DNA from: Brevibacillus_H ginsengisoli
Lineage (GTDB): Bacteria; Bacillota; Bacilli; Brevibacillales; Brevibacillaceae
Direction: 5' to 3'
Assembly (NCBI RefSeq): GCF_050113715.1
Contig: NZ_JBNJQR010000001.1
Location: 620,001-684,000 of the forward strand
Length of the DNA: 64,000 nucleotides
The position numbers and the translations under genes were made by a program. Below are positions 31,859-39,279 of this stretch, in pieces. The notes under the pieces were generated by a model, which did no database searches, was not told the DNA's origin, and saw only the letters and a list, made by a program, of their open reading frames with translations. Every line of letters starts with the position of its first letter. The stretch's first letter is position 1.

Positions 31859-34270
31859 ATGAAAAGGATGTTGTTACCTCAATACATATTACCTGCAAGC
31901 CTATCGATTGCGGGAGGGTTCGTACTCGCCGCCTATGCCAATGTATATGTGATAGTTGGCGGTGTCGTTTGTGTCGGTTTCGTCGCAATGTTACTGAAGG
32001 GCGTCTGGAGAATGCGACTGGTTGGAAGTCTATTTATTGTTCTATTATCTATGCTTTATTTTCAATGGGTTAATTTTTGTCATCAGTCTACGCTTAGTGA
32101 GAGCGCAGAAAGTCAGGCTGAAGCTTTCGTCGAGGGAACGATCGACTCGTCGGTCAAGCAGGATGGAGATTTGGTAACGTTCTATTTGTTGGTGTCGCAA
32201 GTCAATCATCGACCGTTAGGCGAATGGCCAAGAAATCAGGAGCGAATTGCCATGCGGGTGAAGCTGACCAAAGAACAGCAAATCGTAAACGCTCATGACT
32301 GGAGGATAGGAGATCACTTCACAGGGCTAACGAAACTATCGGTGCCTGAGTCAAGCAGGAACTTGGGCGGTTTTGATTATGCGAGGTTTTTGCGGTGGCA
32401 GGGCGTGTTTGTGACAGGAAGTTCTTCCTATCCTCTGGTTCGTGTAGAACATCAAGGAATGACCTTAAGAGGGGTGTTTGATCAGATTCAGCAAAAAGAA
32501 GCGGAAACATTGGAGCAGGTCTATGTGGATCCTTCTGTTGCCGGTTATATGAAATCGCTACTTCTCGGTGTAACGGAGGATGTTGATCCGAAGCTAGGGG
32601 ATATGTACTCGCGTCAAGGACTGCTTCATGTACTGGCCATCTCCGGTTTGCATGTATCACTGGTGAGCGCTTGTTGGATGTGGATATTAAGACGTTTGGG
32701 GCTTGGGCGAACGTCCTCAATGATTTGTGCTGTCGGCTTCTTGTTTGTCTACGTATTACTCGTTGGGGCTAGCCCATCGGCGATACGATCAGGTATAATG
32801 GGAGGCCTCGGTCTCATTGCGTTTACCCTGAACAGAAGAATCTCAACACTTTCTATCTGGGGGATCGCATTTGCTGTGATGCTAATTCTAAACCCTTTTC
32901 AGCTGTGGCAGGCAGGATTTCAGCTGTCATTTGCAGTGACATTGGGACTGCTCGTCTACGTACCGATGTTGGATCAATTAAGGGGAAATATCAAGAAATG
33001 GTTGTTCTCATCACTATCCGTTACTTTGGTAGCCCAGATGGCTTCTTTTCCCTTGCTTATCTATTGGTTTCATCAATTCTCATTGCTTTCTTGGGTCATC
33101 AATCTGGTATTTGTGCCAATTATATCCTTTGTGATTCTTCCGCTAGGCTATGTATCATTACTAGTGGTTCATCTTCATCCTGCGCTTGGGTTTTTGTTAA
33201 GCAAATGGAACACAGAACTTCTCGGGGTTCTGCATAATCTGTTAGAGTGGCTGGACACGTGGCGAATCGCATTTCAGCACTGGCCTCATCCCGCTTTGTA
33301 CTGGATGATCGCTTATATTAGCTTCTGTGCGTTGGTTCCGTTGGCCTGGTATCGCGGGTATCATCGCAGGCGGGATTTAGCTATCTACATCATTTGTTGG
33401 TTGTTGCTTGTAATAGCGGCAAGGCAGCCTTTTTCAAATCATGATCAAGTCCGAATCACCTTTCTGGATGTGGGGCAGGGGGATTCTATCGTTGTAGAAG
33501 TCGGCAGAGAAAAAGTATACTTGATTGATAGTGGAGGGACCGTCCAACCAACGCAAGAAGCCTGGCGAAGGAGACGAGACCCGTATGAGGTGGGGAAAGA
33601 CGTCATTCTGCCCTTTTTGAGAAGTCGAGGAATTGAACGGATTGATACACTGGTCATGACACATCCAGACAACGATCATGTCGGAGGAATGCTATCGGTG
33701 ATTCCGTTTGTACATATTGGATCCGTTCTAGTAAATGGGGATACCCCGAAGGAAGCCGAATGGAAGGCACTAACTCTTCTAAAACAAAGGAATATACCGA
33801 TTTATACAAACCATCAGGTGACAAGCTGGCAGGACCAGCCGCAAGTTTTGTGGACCTGGCTCTCTCCTGTAGACCGCCAGAATGATTCGAAGCTTGAGGG
33901 AAACGACGCTTCCATTGTTTTGATGCTCACAGCGTACGGCAGACGGGTCATTTTGACAGGCGATTTGGAAGAGGTCGGCGAAAAGCGGATCGTGGAAGCT
34001 GAGCGACTTCCACAAGTAGATCTACTAAAAGTAGGTCATCACGGAAGCAAATCCTCTACATCAGAGGCTTGGCTAAAGGCACTTCATCCACGTGCGGCCG
34101 TGATTTCTGTAGGAAAATTGAATCGGTACCGCCATCCTCATCCGGAAGTCATTCAACGTCTGGAAGCAGCAGGAGTTGAGGTGTTTCGAACGGATCGGCA
34201 AGGTGCGATCACAGCTTTAGTTACAAAATATGGTATTACAATAAACCCTTTTTTTACCGATAAACAATAA
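31859..34270 (+). CDS. comEC: ComEC/Rec2, DNA uptake channel
   Basis: An 803-residue protein from ATG 31859, with GGAG nine bases upstream; an ATG at 31844 is less likely. It has an N-terminal pair of membrane helices, a DUF4131/OB-like region, the Competence domain (LLLGVTEDVDPKLGDMYSRQ, LHVLAISGLHVSLV) with multiple helices, and a C-terminal metallo-beta-lactamase domain (ITFLDVGQGDSIVV, THPDNDHVGGM, LKVGHHGSKSSTSEAW). It transports single-stranded DNA and probably degrades the other strand. It is transcribed away from comEB. Confidence 0.96.
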   Translation: MKRMLLPQYILPASLSIAGGFVLAAYANVYVIVGGVVCVGFVAMLLKGVWRMRLVGSLFIVLLSMLYFQWVNFCHQSTLSESAESQAEAFVEGTIDSSVKQDGDLVTFYLLVSQVNHRPLGEWPRNQERIAMRVKLTKEQQIVNAHDWRIGDHFTGLTKLSVPESSRNLGGFDYARFLRWQGVFVTGSSSYPLVRVEHQGMTLRGVFDQIQQKEAETLEQVYVDPSVAGYMKSLLLGVTEDVDPKLGDMYSRQGLLHVLAISGLHVSLVSACWMWILRRLGLGRTSSMICAVGFLFVYVLLVGASPSAIRSGIMGGLGLIAFTLNRRISTLSIWGIAFAVMLILNPFQLWQAGFQLSFAVTLGLLVYVPMLDQLRGNIKKWLFSSLSVTLVAQMASFPLLIYWFHQFSLLSWVINLVFVPIISFVILPLGYVSLLVVHLHPALGFLLSKWNTELLGVLHNLLEWLDTWRIAFQHWPHPALYWMIAYISFCALVPLAWYRGYHRRRDLAIYIICWLLLVIAARQPFSNHDQVRITFLDVGQGDSIVVEVGREKVYLIDSGGTVQPTQEAWRRRRDPYEVGKDVILPFLRSRGIERIDTLVMTHPDNDHVGGMLSVIPFVHIGSVLVNGDTPKEAEWKALTLLKQRNIPIYTNHQVTSWQDQPQVLWTWLSPVDRQNDSKLEGNDASIVLMLTAYGRRVILTGDLEEVGEKRIVEAERLPQVDLLKVGHHGSKSSTSEAWLKALHPRAAVISVGKLNRYRHPHPEVIQRLEAAGVEVFRTDRQGAITALVTKYGITINPFFTDKQ

Positions 34271-34272
34271 TG

Positions 34273-34314
34273 GCTAAACGCAACGTCCTATTGAATCGAT
34301 GACACTAGCACGTC
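34273..34314. repeat. Partial copy of the GTCCT-loop hairpin repeat
   Basis: GCTAAACGCAACGTCCTATT, then GAATCGATGACACTAGCACGTC. It matches segments of the cluster at 36225-36334 (ACGCAACGTCCTGTTGCAT, TGACACT, TTAGCACGTC) in the same order but shortened, just after the comEC stop. Confidence 0.7.
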
Positions 34315-34336
34315 ACTTATTTATTCTGATGAAATC

Positions 34337-34363
34337 TGCAACCTTACGATACGGTAATACGTC
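34337..34363 (+). promoter_or_regulatory. Candidate ECF-type promoter of the sigma/anti-sigma operon
   Basis: TGCAACC at 34337-34343 and CGTC at 34360-34363 with 16 bases between, the AAC/CGT layout of ECF sigma promoters, 22 bases before the sigma gene. It suggests autoregulation. Confidence 0.55.
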
Positions 34364-34385
34364 AGAGGGGAAGGGGAGGAGCAAG

Positions 34386-34931
34386 ATGGGAGAATCGGAG
34401 CTTATACAAAAAGCCCAGAACGGTGATCGGGAAGCACTGGTTGAGTTGCTTCGTTCGATCGAACACACCGTTTACCGAAGCGCCTATTACATTTTAGGGA
34501 ACGAACAAGACGCACTTGATGCCTCTCAAGAAGCGCTGATACGGATTTATCGAAAAATCGATACGTTTGAGGCGAAAGCCAAATTTAGCACATGGGTCCA
34601 ACGAATTGTCACCAACATCTGTATGGATAAGTTTAGGGCCAAGAAAGATACCGTTTCGATAGATGAACACGAGTTGACGATCATCGACCAAAGCAATGTG
34701 GAAGATACGATCCTGATGACTCATTTATCGGGTGACATCAAGGCTGCGATCAAAAAGCTGCCGGTTTCGTATCGAAACGTTGTCGTCCTACGCTATCTCG
34801 AAGATTTTTCTTATCAGGAAATCGCCGAAACGTTAGATCTTCCATTAAATACCGTAAAGTCTTATTTATTTAGAGCAAGGCAGCAACTTCAAGAACTACT
34901 ATACGATTATCAGAAAGGAGGGATAGGGTGA
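34386..34931 (+). CDS. ECF-type RNA polymerase sigma factor
   Basis: A 181-residue protein from ATG 34386 after GGGGAGGAGC. Region 2 is visible as YYILGNEQDALDASQEALIR followed by FSTWVQRIVTNICMDKFR. Region 4 is LPVSYRNVVVLRYLEDFSYQ then EIAETLDLPLNTVKSYLFRA. There is no region 3, as in ECF sigmas. It should direct a stress or envelope regulon under control of the next gene, with which it overlaps (TGATG). The regulon is unknown. Confidence 0.92.
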   Translation: MGESELIQKAQNGDREALVELLRSIEHTVYRSAYYILGNEQDALDASQEALIRIYRKIDTFEAKAKFSTWVQRIVTNICMDKFRAKKDTVSIDEHELTIIDQSNVEDTILMTHLSGDIKAAIKKLPVSYRNVVVLRYLEDFSYQEIAETLDLPLNTVKSYLFRARQQLQELLYDYQKGGIG

Positions 34932-36037
34932 TGGGTAGAACGGATGTTTTGGAACTGATTCAGCGAGATCTTGACAACGATTTGACCCCATTGGAAAAAG
35001 CCGAACTGAACTCTCAGCTTTCGAGCGATCCAGAATTGCAATTAATTTATTCCAGACTTTCTCGCGTTTCGCAACAATTGGAGCAGCTGCCGTCCGTAAC
35101 ACCACCGTTTAGCCTAGTCGATTCGATCTTACCGCAAATCGAAAGCTCATCCCCTGATCCTGTTCAGAAAACGGAGCAGCCTCAAGTGTTGCAATTGCCT
35201 CGTTTGGAAAAGAAAAGTGAAACGATGGCAGCAGAGCCCAAAAGGAAAGTTCCTAGCTGGTTGCTGAAGGCATCTAGCGGGGCGGTCGCCGCCAGTCTCT
35301 TGTTTGGAATCTATGCGGTGGCCCACCATGAAAAGCAGACGGAGAGTATAGACTTAACAAGTGGAAGTCAGGTAAATCAGCCGGCTGTAGTTCCTCAAGT
35401 CAACCCGTCGGTAAATCCAAATACAAGTCAGCAACAACCGGCAAAAGAGCCTGTCCCTAATTCAACTGTGACACAGCAGAGCCCTCCTCCAACCAAGCCG
35501 CCCGTTACAAAGAAGAATCAGCAACCGGGAGCGGATTTAAAAGGTCCAGGGAAGACCCACTTGAATCCATCGCCATACCAAATGCCTTCGAAGAACTCAA
35601 CCACCGCAGAAAAAGGCACGCAAAACGACAAAGGAAAAGAGCGCGACAAGGCCAAGGCAGGGGACGGACCGAATAAACAAACCCTAAACATCAACCAGGA
35701 AAGCAATCAAGAAAATAAGAATCACAAAGTGCCGCCGGGTCAGGCAAAGGATAAGAAAAAAGATAAAAAGGATCAAAAGGATCAAAAGGAAACAGACGAC
35801 AACGGCCAAGACGGTAACTCGCAAGGAGATAACAACCAGGGCGATCATCAAGAGTCGAACAATAATGGAAACAAAGGCAACAATGGAAATGGAAAAGGAA
35901 ATGGAAATGGCAATGGAAATGGCAATGGCAATGGAAAAGGAAAAGGAAAGAACTCATCTATTCATACGGAAGCTATAGAAGATCAACAGCAATTCATCGA
36001 CTCTGTAAATTTGGATTTGTGGATAAGCACCAGATAA
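34931..36037 (+). CDS. Membrane anti-sigma factor with long Lys/Asn/Gly-rich outer domain
   Basis: A 368-residue protein. ATG 34931 overlaps the sigma stop and has AAGGAGGG eight bases before. Residues 1-70 are a helical cytosolic part (LELIQRDLDNDLTPLEKAEL) like the sigma-binding domain of class I anti-sigma factors but without the zinc motif HxxxCxxC. One membrane helix lies at about 110-131. The outer 235 residues are low complexity: P/Q-rich, then K/D/Q/N-rich, ending in an (N/K)G dipeptide array near residues 310-345 encoded by a GGAAATGGCAAT-like tandem repeat. The final 20 residues are ordinary sequence. The tail is probably disordered and may contact wall polymers. Confidence 0.85.
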   Translation: MGRTDVLELIQRDLDNDLTPLEKAELNSQLSSDPELQLIYSRLSRVSQQLEQLPSVTPPFSLVDSILPQIESSSPDPVQKTEQPQVLQLPRLEKKSETMAAEPKRKVPSWLLKASSGAVAASLLFGIYAVAHHEKQTESIDLTSGSQVNQPAVVPQVNPSVNPNTSQQQPAKEPVPNSTVTQQSPPPTKPPVTKKNQQPGADLKGPGKTHLNPSPYQMPSKNSTTAEKGTQNDKGKERDKAKAGDGPNKQTLNINQESNQENKNHKVPPGQAKDKKKDKKDQKDQKETDDNGQDGNSQGDNNQGDHQESNNNGNKGNNGNGKGNGNGNGNGNGNGKGKGKNSSIHTEAIEDQQQFIDSVNLDLWISTR

Positions 36038-36064
36038 GTAGTGGATGCGTATATTGTGATTACC

Positions 36065-36120
36065 AAGCACCCCCTGCTTACCGCTTAGGGAGAAGGTTAC
36101 CCGGGGCTTTTCCCTAAGCG
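36065..36120 (+). other. Two adjacent stem-loops after the anti-sigma gene
   Basis: AAGCA-CCCCC-TGCTT (36065-36079), then CGCTTAGGGA (36082-36091) pairing with TCCCTAAGCG (36111-36120). Neither is followed by a T run. They could be a processed 3' UTR or a small structured RNA ended by the terminator at 36149-36177. Confidence 0.6.
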
Positions 36121-36148
36121 TTTACATAAAGGTGCCAGTCAGTAGAAT

Positions 36149-36177
36149 AAAAACCGTAGCCATTGGTTACGGTTTTT
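36149..36177 (+). terminator. Intrinsic terminator downstream of the sigma/anti-sigma operon
   Basis: AAAAACCGTA (36149-36158) pairs with TACGGTTTTT (36168-36177). Confidence 0.88.
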
Positions 36178-36186
36178 ATCGTTTGC

Positions 36187-36214
36187 CGATAAGAATTTAT
36201 AAAAATTCTTATCG
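36187..36214. repeat. AT-rich palindrome, dispersed repeat copy 2
   Basis: CGATAAGAATTT, centre ATAA, then AAATTCTTATCG. Read on the other strand it equals the core of the palindrome at 11383-11415 except for one A. Confidence 0.7.
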
Positions 36215-36236
36215 ATCCAAGTGGTCGGCTAAAAGC

Positions 36237-36360
36237 TCAACGTCCTGTTGAACCGGTCAGCAAAAACGCAACGTCCTGTTGCATTGCTGACACTGATGCG
36301 TCCTACATGGCGCCGACATTAGCACGTCCTGTGCGTCACAACTAAGGCTCTACCGGCGCC
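36237..36360. repeat. Cluster of GTCCT-loop mini-hairpins
   Basis: Four units, each a GTCCT loop closed by a different stem: TCAAC/GTTGA (36237-36251), GCAAC/GTTGC (36268-36282), ATGC/ACAT (36296-36308) and GCAC/GTGC (36322-36334). Unit 2 sits inside an outer stem GTCAGCA/TGCTGAC (36256-36262 with 36285-36291). Unit 4 sits inside GGCGCCG/CGGCGCC (36309-36315 with 36354-36360). Changing stems with a constant loop point to selection on structure. Confidence 0.7.
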
Positions 36361-36365
36361 AAAGG

Positions 36366-36384
36366 CTTGGCATCGCCAAGTTTT
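36366..36384 (+). terminator. Small terminator-like hairpin
   Basis: CTTGGC, loop ATC, GCCAAG, then TTTT. It directly follows the GTCCT hairpin cluster and precedes the holA promoter, so the cluster may be the body of a short transcript ended here. Confidence 0.6.
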
Positions 36385-36392
36385 CTGTGCCG

Positions 36393-36401
36393 TGCTATAA
36401 T
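36393..36401 (+). promoter_or_regulatory. Extended -10 promoter for holA
   Basis: TG-C-TATAAT with TATAAT at 36396-36401; no good -35 is visible. Start near 36408 gives a leader of about 113 bases. Confidence 0.6.
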
Positions 36402-36448
36402 ATGCGGGATCATTGCAATAAAACGGCCATGCGGTCATACACTTTTAT

Positions 36449-36496
36449 GAAAAACGTCGAGATGTTTCGATCCCCCGATGAGAGGGGACGTTTTTC
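36449..36496 (+). promoter_or_regulatory. Terminator-like hairpin in the holA leader
   Basis: GAAAAACGTC (36449-36458) pairs with GACGTTTTTC (36487-36496); the 3' arm supplies the T run. It ends about 10 bases before AAGGAGGTG of holA, so it could attenuate or insulate holA. No known riboswitch motif was recognised. Confidence 0.6.
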
Positions 36497-36520
36497 ACAG
36501 AAAAAAGGAGGTGCGTACCT

Positions 36521-37558
36521 ATGCCGTTACGCACGGCAATAAGGGACATTAAAGAAAAGCGGTACGCTCCCGTCTATTTGCTATATGGCACGGAGAGCTT
36601 TCTCATGGAGGAATTTATTCATTTTGCGCAACACGAAATGGTCGCCAGTGATTATGCTGATCTCAATGTGAGTCACTACGATTGTGCCGAGACACCGCTG
36701 TCTATGGTCGTGCAGGATGCGGAAACCTTGCCGTTTCTGGCTGATCAGCGGTTGGTTGTGGCACACAACGCGTTCTTTTTGACAGGAGCCAAGCCACCGA
36801 GCAAAGTGGAAGTGGAACCGGATAGTTTGCTCCCCTTTCTGGAGGAACCGCCGAATTACACATCGCTAATCATTACCGTTCAGCAGGACAAGCTGGACGA
36901 GCGTAAAAGAATAGTCAAAGCCCTACAGCAAAAGGCTGTTGTCATTCCTTTTCTACCATTAAAGGATACAGAATTGTACGCGTGGGTTGAACGTCGAGCG
37001 CAGAAATACAAGCGGGTCATCAAGCGGGATGAAGCGATGATTCTAGTCGAGCGTGTAGGAAACGATCTGCGCCTGTTGGATAAAGAGATCGAGAAGCTGT
37101 CGTTGTATGTAGGAAACGAGAATGGATTGATCACGGAAGAGGTTATTCGTTTGTTAGCCTCCCGAACGCTGGAGCAAGACGTGTTTGGGCTGATTGAAGC
37201 GGTTGTTACAGGCAAGATTTCGGAGGCGTTTCGAGCTTTATACGACATGAGTAAAATGGGCGAGGAACCTATTAAACTCCTTTCCTTATTTGCGAGACAA
37301 ATTCGAATGCTGCTTCAAGTCAAAATGTGGGCTCCCCGAGGATACTCTCAGCAGCAGCTGGCCCAAATGCTGAAGGTGCATCCGTTCGCGGTGAAGAAGG
37401 CGATGGAGCAGGCGCGGTTCTTCGACGAAGCTAGCTTGCGACGACTATTGAAAATACTTGCGGAAGAGGACTTTCGGATGAAATCAGGGCAGGTAGACAA
37501 ACAGCTTGCTATTGAAATGTTTATTACGAGAGTCGCCGCCGAAAAGAAAAACCCATGA
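36521..37558 (+). CDS. holA: DNA polymerase III subunit delta
   Basis: A 345-residue clamp-loader subunit from ATG 36521 with a perfect AAGGAGGTG. Family features: VYLLYGTESFLMEEFI, LPFLADQRLVVAHNAFFL, LLDKEIEKLSLYVG, DVFGLIEAVVTGK, and LLSLFARQIRMLLQVK. Delta opens the beta clamp. In Bacillales it lies after comEC and before convergent rpsT, as here. Confidence 0.95.
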   Translation: MPLRTAIRDIKEKRYAPVYLLYGTESFLMEEFIHFAQHEMVASDYADLNVSHYDCAETPLSMVVQDAETLPFLADQRLVVAHNAFFLTGAKPPSKVEVEPDSLLPFLEEPPNYTSLIITVQQDKLDERKRIVKALQQKAVVIPFLPLKDTELYAWVERRAQKYKRVIKRDEAMILVERVGNDLRLLDKEIEKLSLYVGNENGLITEEVIRLLASRTLEQDVFGLIEAVVTGKISEAFRALYDMSKMGEEPIKLLSLFARQIRMLLQVKMWAPRGYSQQQLAQMLKVHPFAVKKAMEQARFFDEASLRRLLKILAEEDFRMKSGQVDKQLAIEMFITRVAAEKKNP

Positions 37559-37578
37559 ACCGAAGTTCATGGGTTTTT
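37547..37578. terminator. Bidirectional terminator shared by holA and rpsT
   Basis: AAAACCCATGAAC (37547-37559) pairs with GTTCATGGGTTTT (37565-37577), loop CGAA region; the left arm includes the holA stop. Confidence 0.9.
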
Positions 37579-37592
37579 ATCATTGTGCCATA

Positions 37593-37868
37593 TTAAGCAA
37601 CTGGAGCTGCTAATACGTTCAATTTTTTCATCAAGCGGGATTTTTGACGATTTGCTGCATTTTTATGGATAAGTCCTTTGGTAGCAGCCTTGTCCAATTT
37701 CTTAACAGCCACCAAGAGAGCAGATTTTGCAGTTTCCACATCATTAGCGGCAACAGCTTTTTCAAAGCTCTTTACTGCAGAACGCAGGTCAGATTTTTGA
37801 GAAGCACGTTGAGCGCGGCGCTTTTCAATTGTTTTGGTACGCTTGATCGCGGATTTAATATTTGGCAT
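37593..37868 (-). CDS. rpsT: 30S ribosomal protein S20
   Basis: A 91-residue basic helical protein. The start is ATG 37868 (MPNIKSAIKRTKTIEKRRAQ), with AAGGAGGTG seven bases upstream. It shows the conserved NIKSAIKR, SDLRSAVKSFEKAV and LIHKNAANRQKSRLMKKLN. It binds 16S rRNA at the base of the body. Convergent to holA, as in B. subtilis. Confidence 0.98.
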   Translation of the reverse strand: MPNIKSAIKRTKTIEKRRAQRASQKSDLRSAVKSFEKAVAANDVETAKSALLVAVKKLDKAATKGLIHKNAANRQKSRLMKKLNVLAAPVA

Positions 37869-38029
37869 GAGTGTCACCTCCTTAAAGCATTAAGACAACC
37901 ATTGAATTCACGGAATACAACAAATCATATTCTAGCACTTAACCCAACTGATTGCAAGAAAGGAATTCGAATAAAATTTCCACATTCATGCAAGCTAAAC
38001 CTATATTGAAGCAAATAGGGGGATCGTAA

Positions 38030-39136
38030 ATGGCTGAGCAGCATAATGTCGATTTATCGGGGTATTCGATTCGGACTGACCTGGCAATAGAAGCGCACGA
38101 GCTGTTCGCACAGCAGCAAGCATCTGCCCCGCCTGGCTATCAGGTGGAAGAGGATAACAACCAGCCTGGAATTAAGGTGACGCGGGTGGTGGTGGAGACA
38201 CAAGAAGCTGGTCGACAAATTGGTAAAATGCCTGGTCGATACATAACCATTGAGGTTCCCAAGCTTCGTGATAACGATACGAAGCTGGAAGAGGTCGTTA
38301 TGCGACGTTTTTCGAAGGAACTGAAGCAATTCCTGGAGGAGCTGGGTTTGACCGAAGAAAAGAAGGCCCTAGTTGTTGGGCTTGGCAATTGGAATGTCAC
38401 GCCAGACGCACTTGGTCCGATGGTGGTAGAGAACTTGCTGGTCACTCGTCATTTATTCCAGTTGGCACCAGAGTCAGTAGAGGATGGTTATCGTGAAGTA
38501 AGCGCCATCTCACCGGGGGTACTGGGGATTACGGGGATTGAGACAAGTGAAATCGTTTTTGGTGTCGTGGAAAAAAGCAAACCGGATTTTATCATCTGCA
38601 TTGACGCTCTGGCCTCCCGCGCCTTGCATCGCGTGAACACAACCATCCAAATCTCTGATACGGGAATCCATCCAGGGTCGGGAGTAGGCAATAAACGCAA
38701 AGCGATTGACAAGGACACGCTGGGAATTCCGGTCATTGCGATCGGCGTGCCGACGGTTGTATTCGCTGCGACGATTGTGAATGATGCGATTACCTATTTG
38801 TTGGGGCATTTTGGGCAAAGCATGCAGGAGAGCAAGCGTGCCTTCAACCGTCTGGCTTTAAGCAGTGTACCCGAACGAAAAGAACCCTACACCGAAGAAG
38901 ATCTCCCGGACATGAACATGCGACAAACCTACATGGGTCTGGTAGGGCAACTCAGTGAACAGGAGAAGCTTCAATTAATACAGGAAGTGTTGCAGCCGCT
39001 TGGGCAGAATCTGGTGGTCACTCCCAAAGAAATTGATGACTTCATGGAGGGAATCGCCAACATTATTGCCAGCGGGTTGAACTGTTCGCTGCATCGCGCA
39101 GTCGAGCGGGAAAACGCAGGAGCTTACACGCATTAA
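38030..39136 (+). CDS. gpr: Germination protease GPR
   Basis: A 368-residue protease from ATG 38030 with GGGGGATC upstream. The N-terminus YSIRTDLAIEAHE is the self-processing site that mimics SASP cleavage sites. VGLGNWNVTPDALGP, ISPGVLGITGIETSEIV and IHPGSGVGNKRKAID are core motifs. GPR is made as a zymogen in the forespore and degrades small acid-soluble proteins on germination. Followed by spoIIP and yqxA as in B. subtilis. Confidence 0.97.
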   Translation: MAEQHNVDLSGYSIRTDLAIEAHELFAQQQASAPPGYQVEEDNNQPGIKVTRVVVETQEAGRQIGKMPGRYITIEVPKLRDNDTKLEEVVMRRFSKELKQFLEELGLTEEKKALVVGLGNWNVTPDALGPMVVENLLVTRHLFQLAPESVEDGYREVSAISPGVLGITGIETSEIVFGVVEKSKPDFIICIDALASRALHRVNTTIQISDTGIHPGSGVGNKRKAIDKDTLGIPVIAIGVPTVVFAATIVNDAITYLLGHFGQSMQESKRAFNRLALSSVPERKEPYTEEDLPDMNMRQTYMGLVGQLSEQEKLQLIQEVLQPLGQNLVVTPKEIDDFMEGIANIIASGLNCSLHRAVERENAGAYTH

Positions 39137-39279
39137 AACACCCAACCGGATAAAGCTAACGCTGCGCCGGTCGGGGCTCCAAACTAATAAATATCCAACC
39201 AGCTAACTGAAATCTAATAGTCTAGCAAAAAAATAGGGCTGCTCGTTCTATTCTTCCAACTTCGCTCATAGGATGTGAC

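Noticed and set aside
35870..35945. Tandem DNA repeat of GGAAATGGCAAT type as a mobile or CRISPR repeat
   Set aside because: It is in frame inside the anti-sigma gene and encodes the NG/KG tail.
36237..36360. CRISPR array
   Set aside because: Only the 5-base loop is constant, spacing is irregular and stems differ; no cas genes are nearby.
39137..39279. Terminator after gpr (ACCGG...CCGGT)
   Set aside because: Short stem with large loop and no T run; not convincing.
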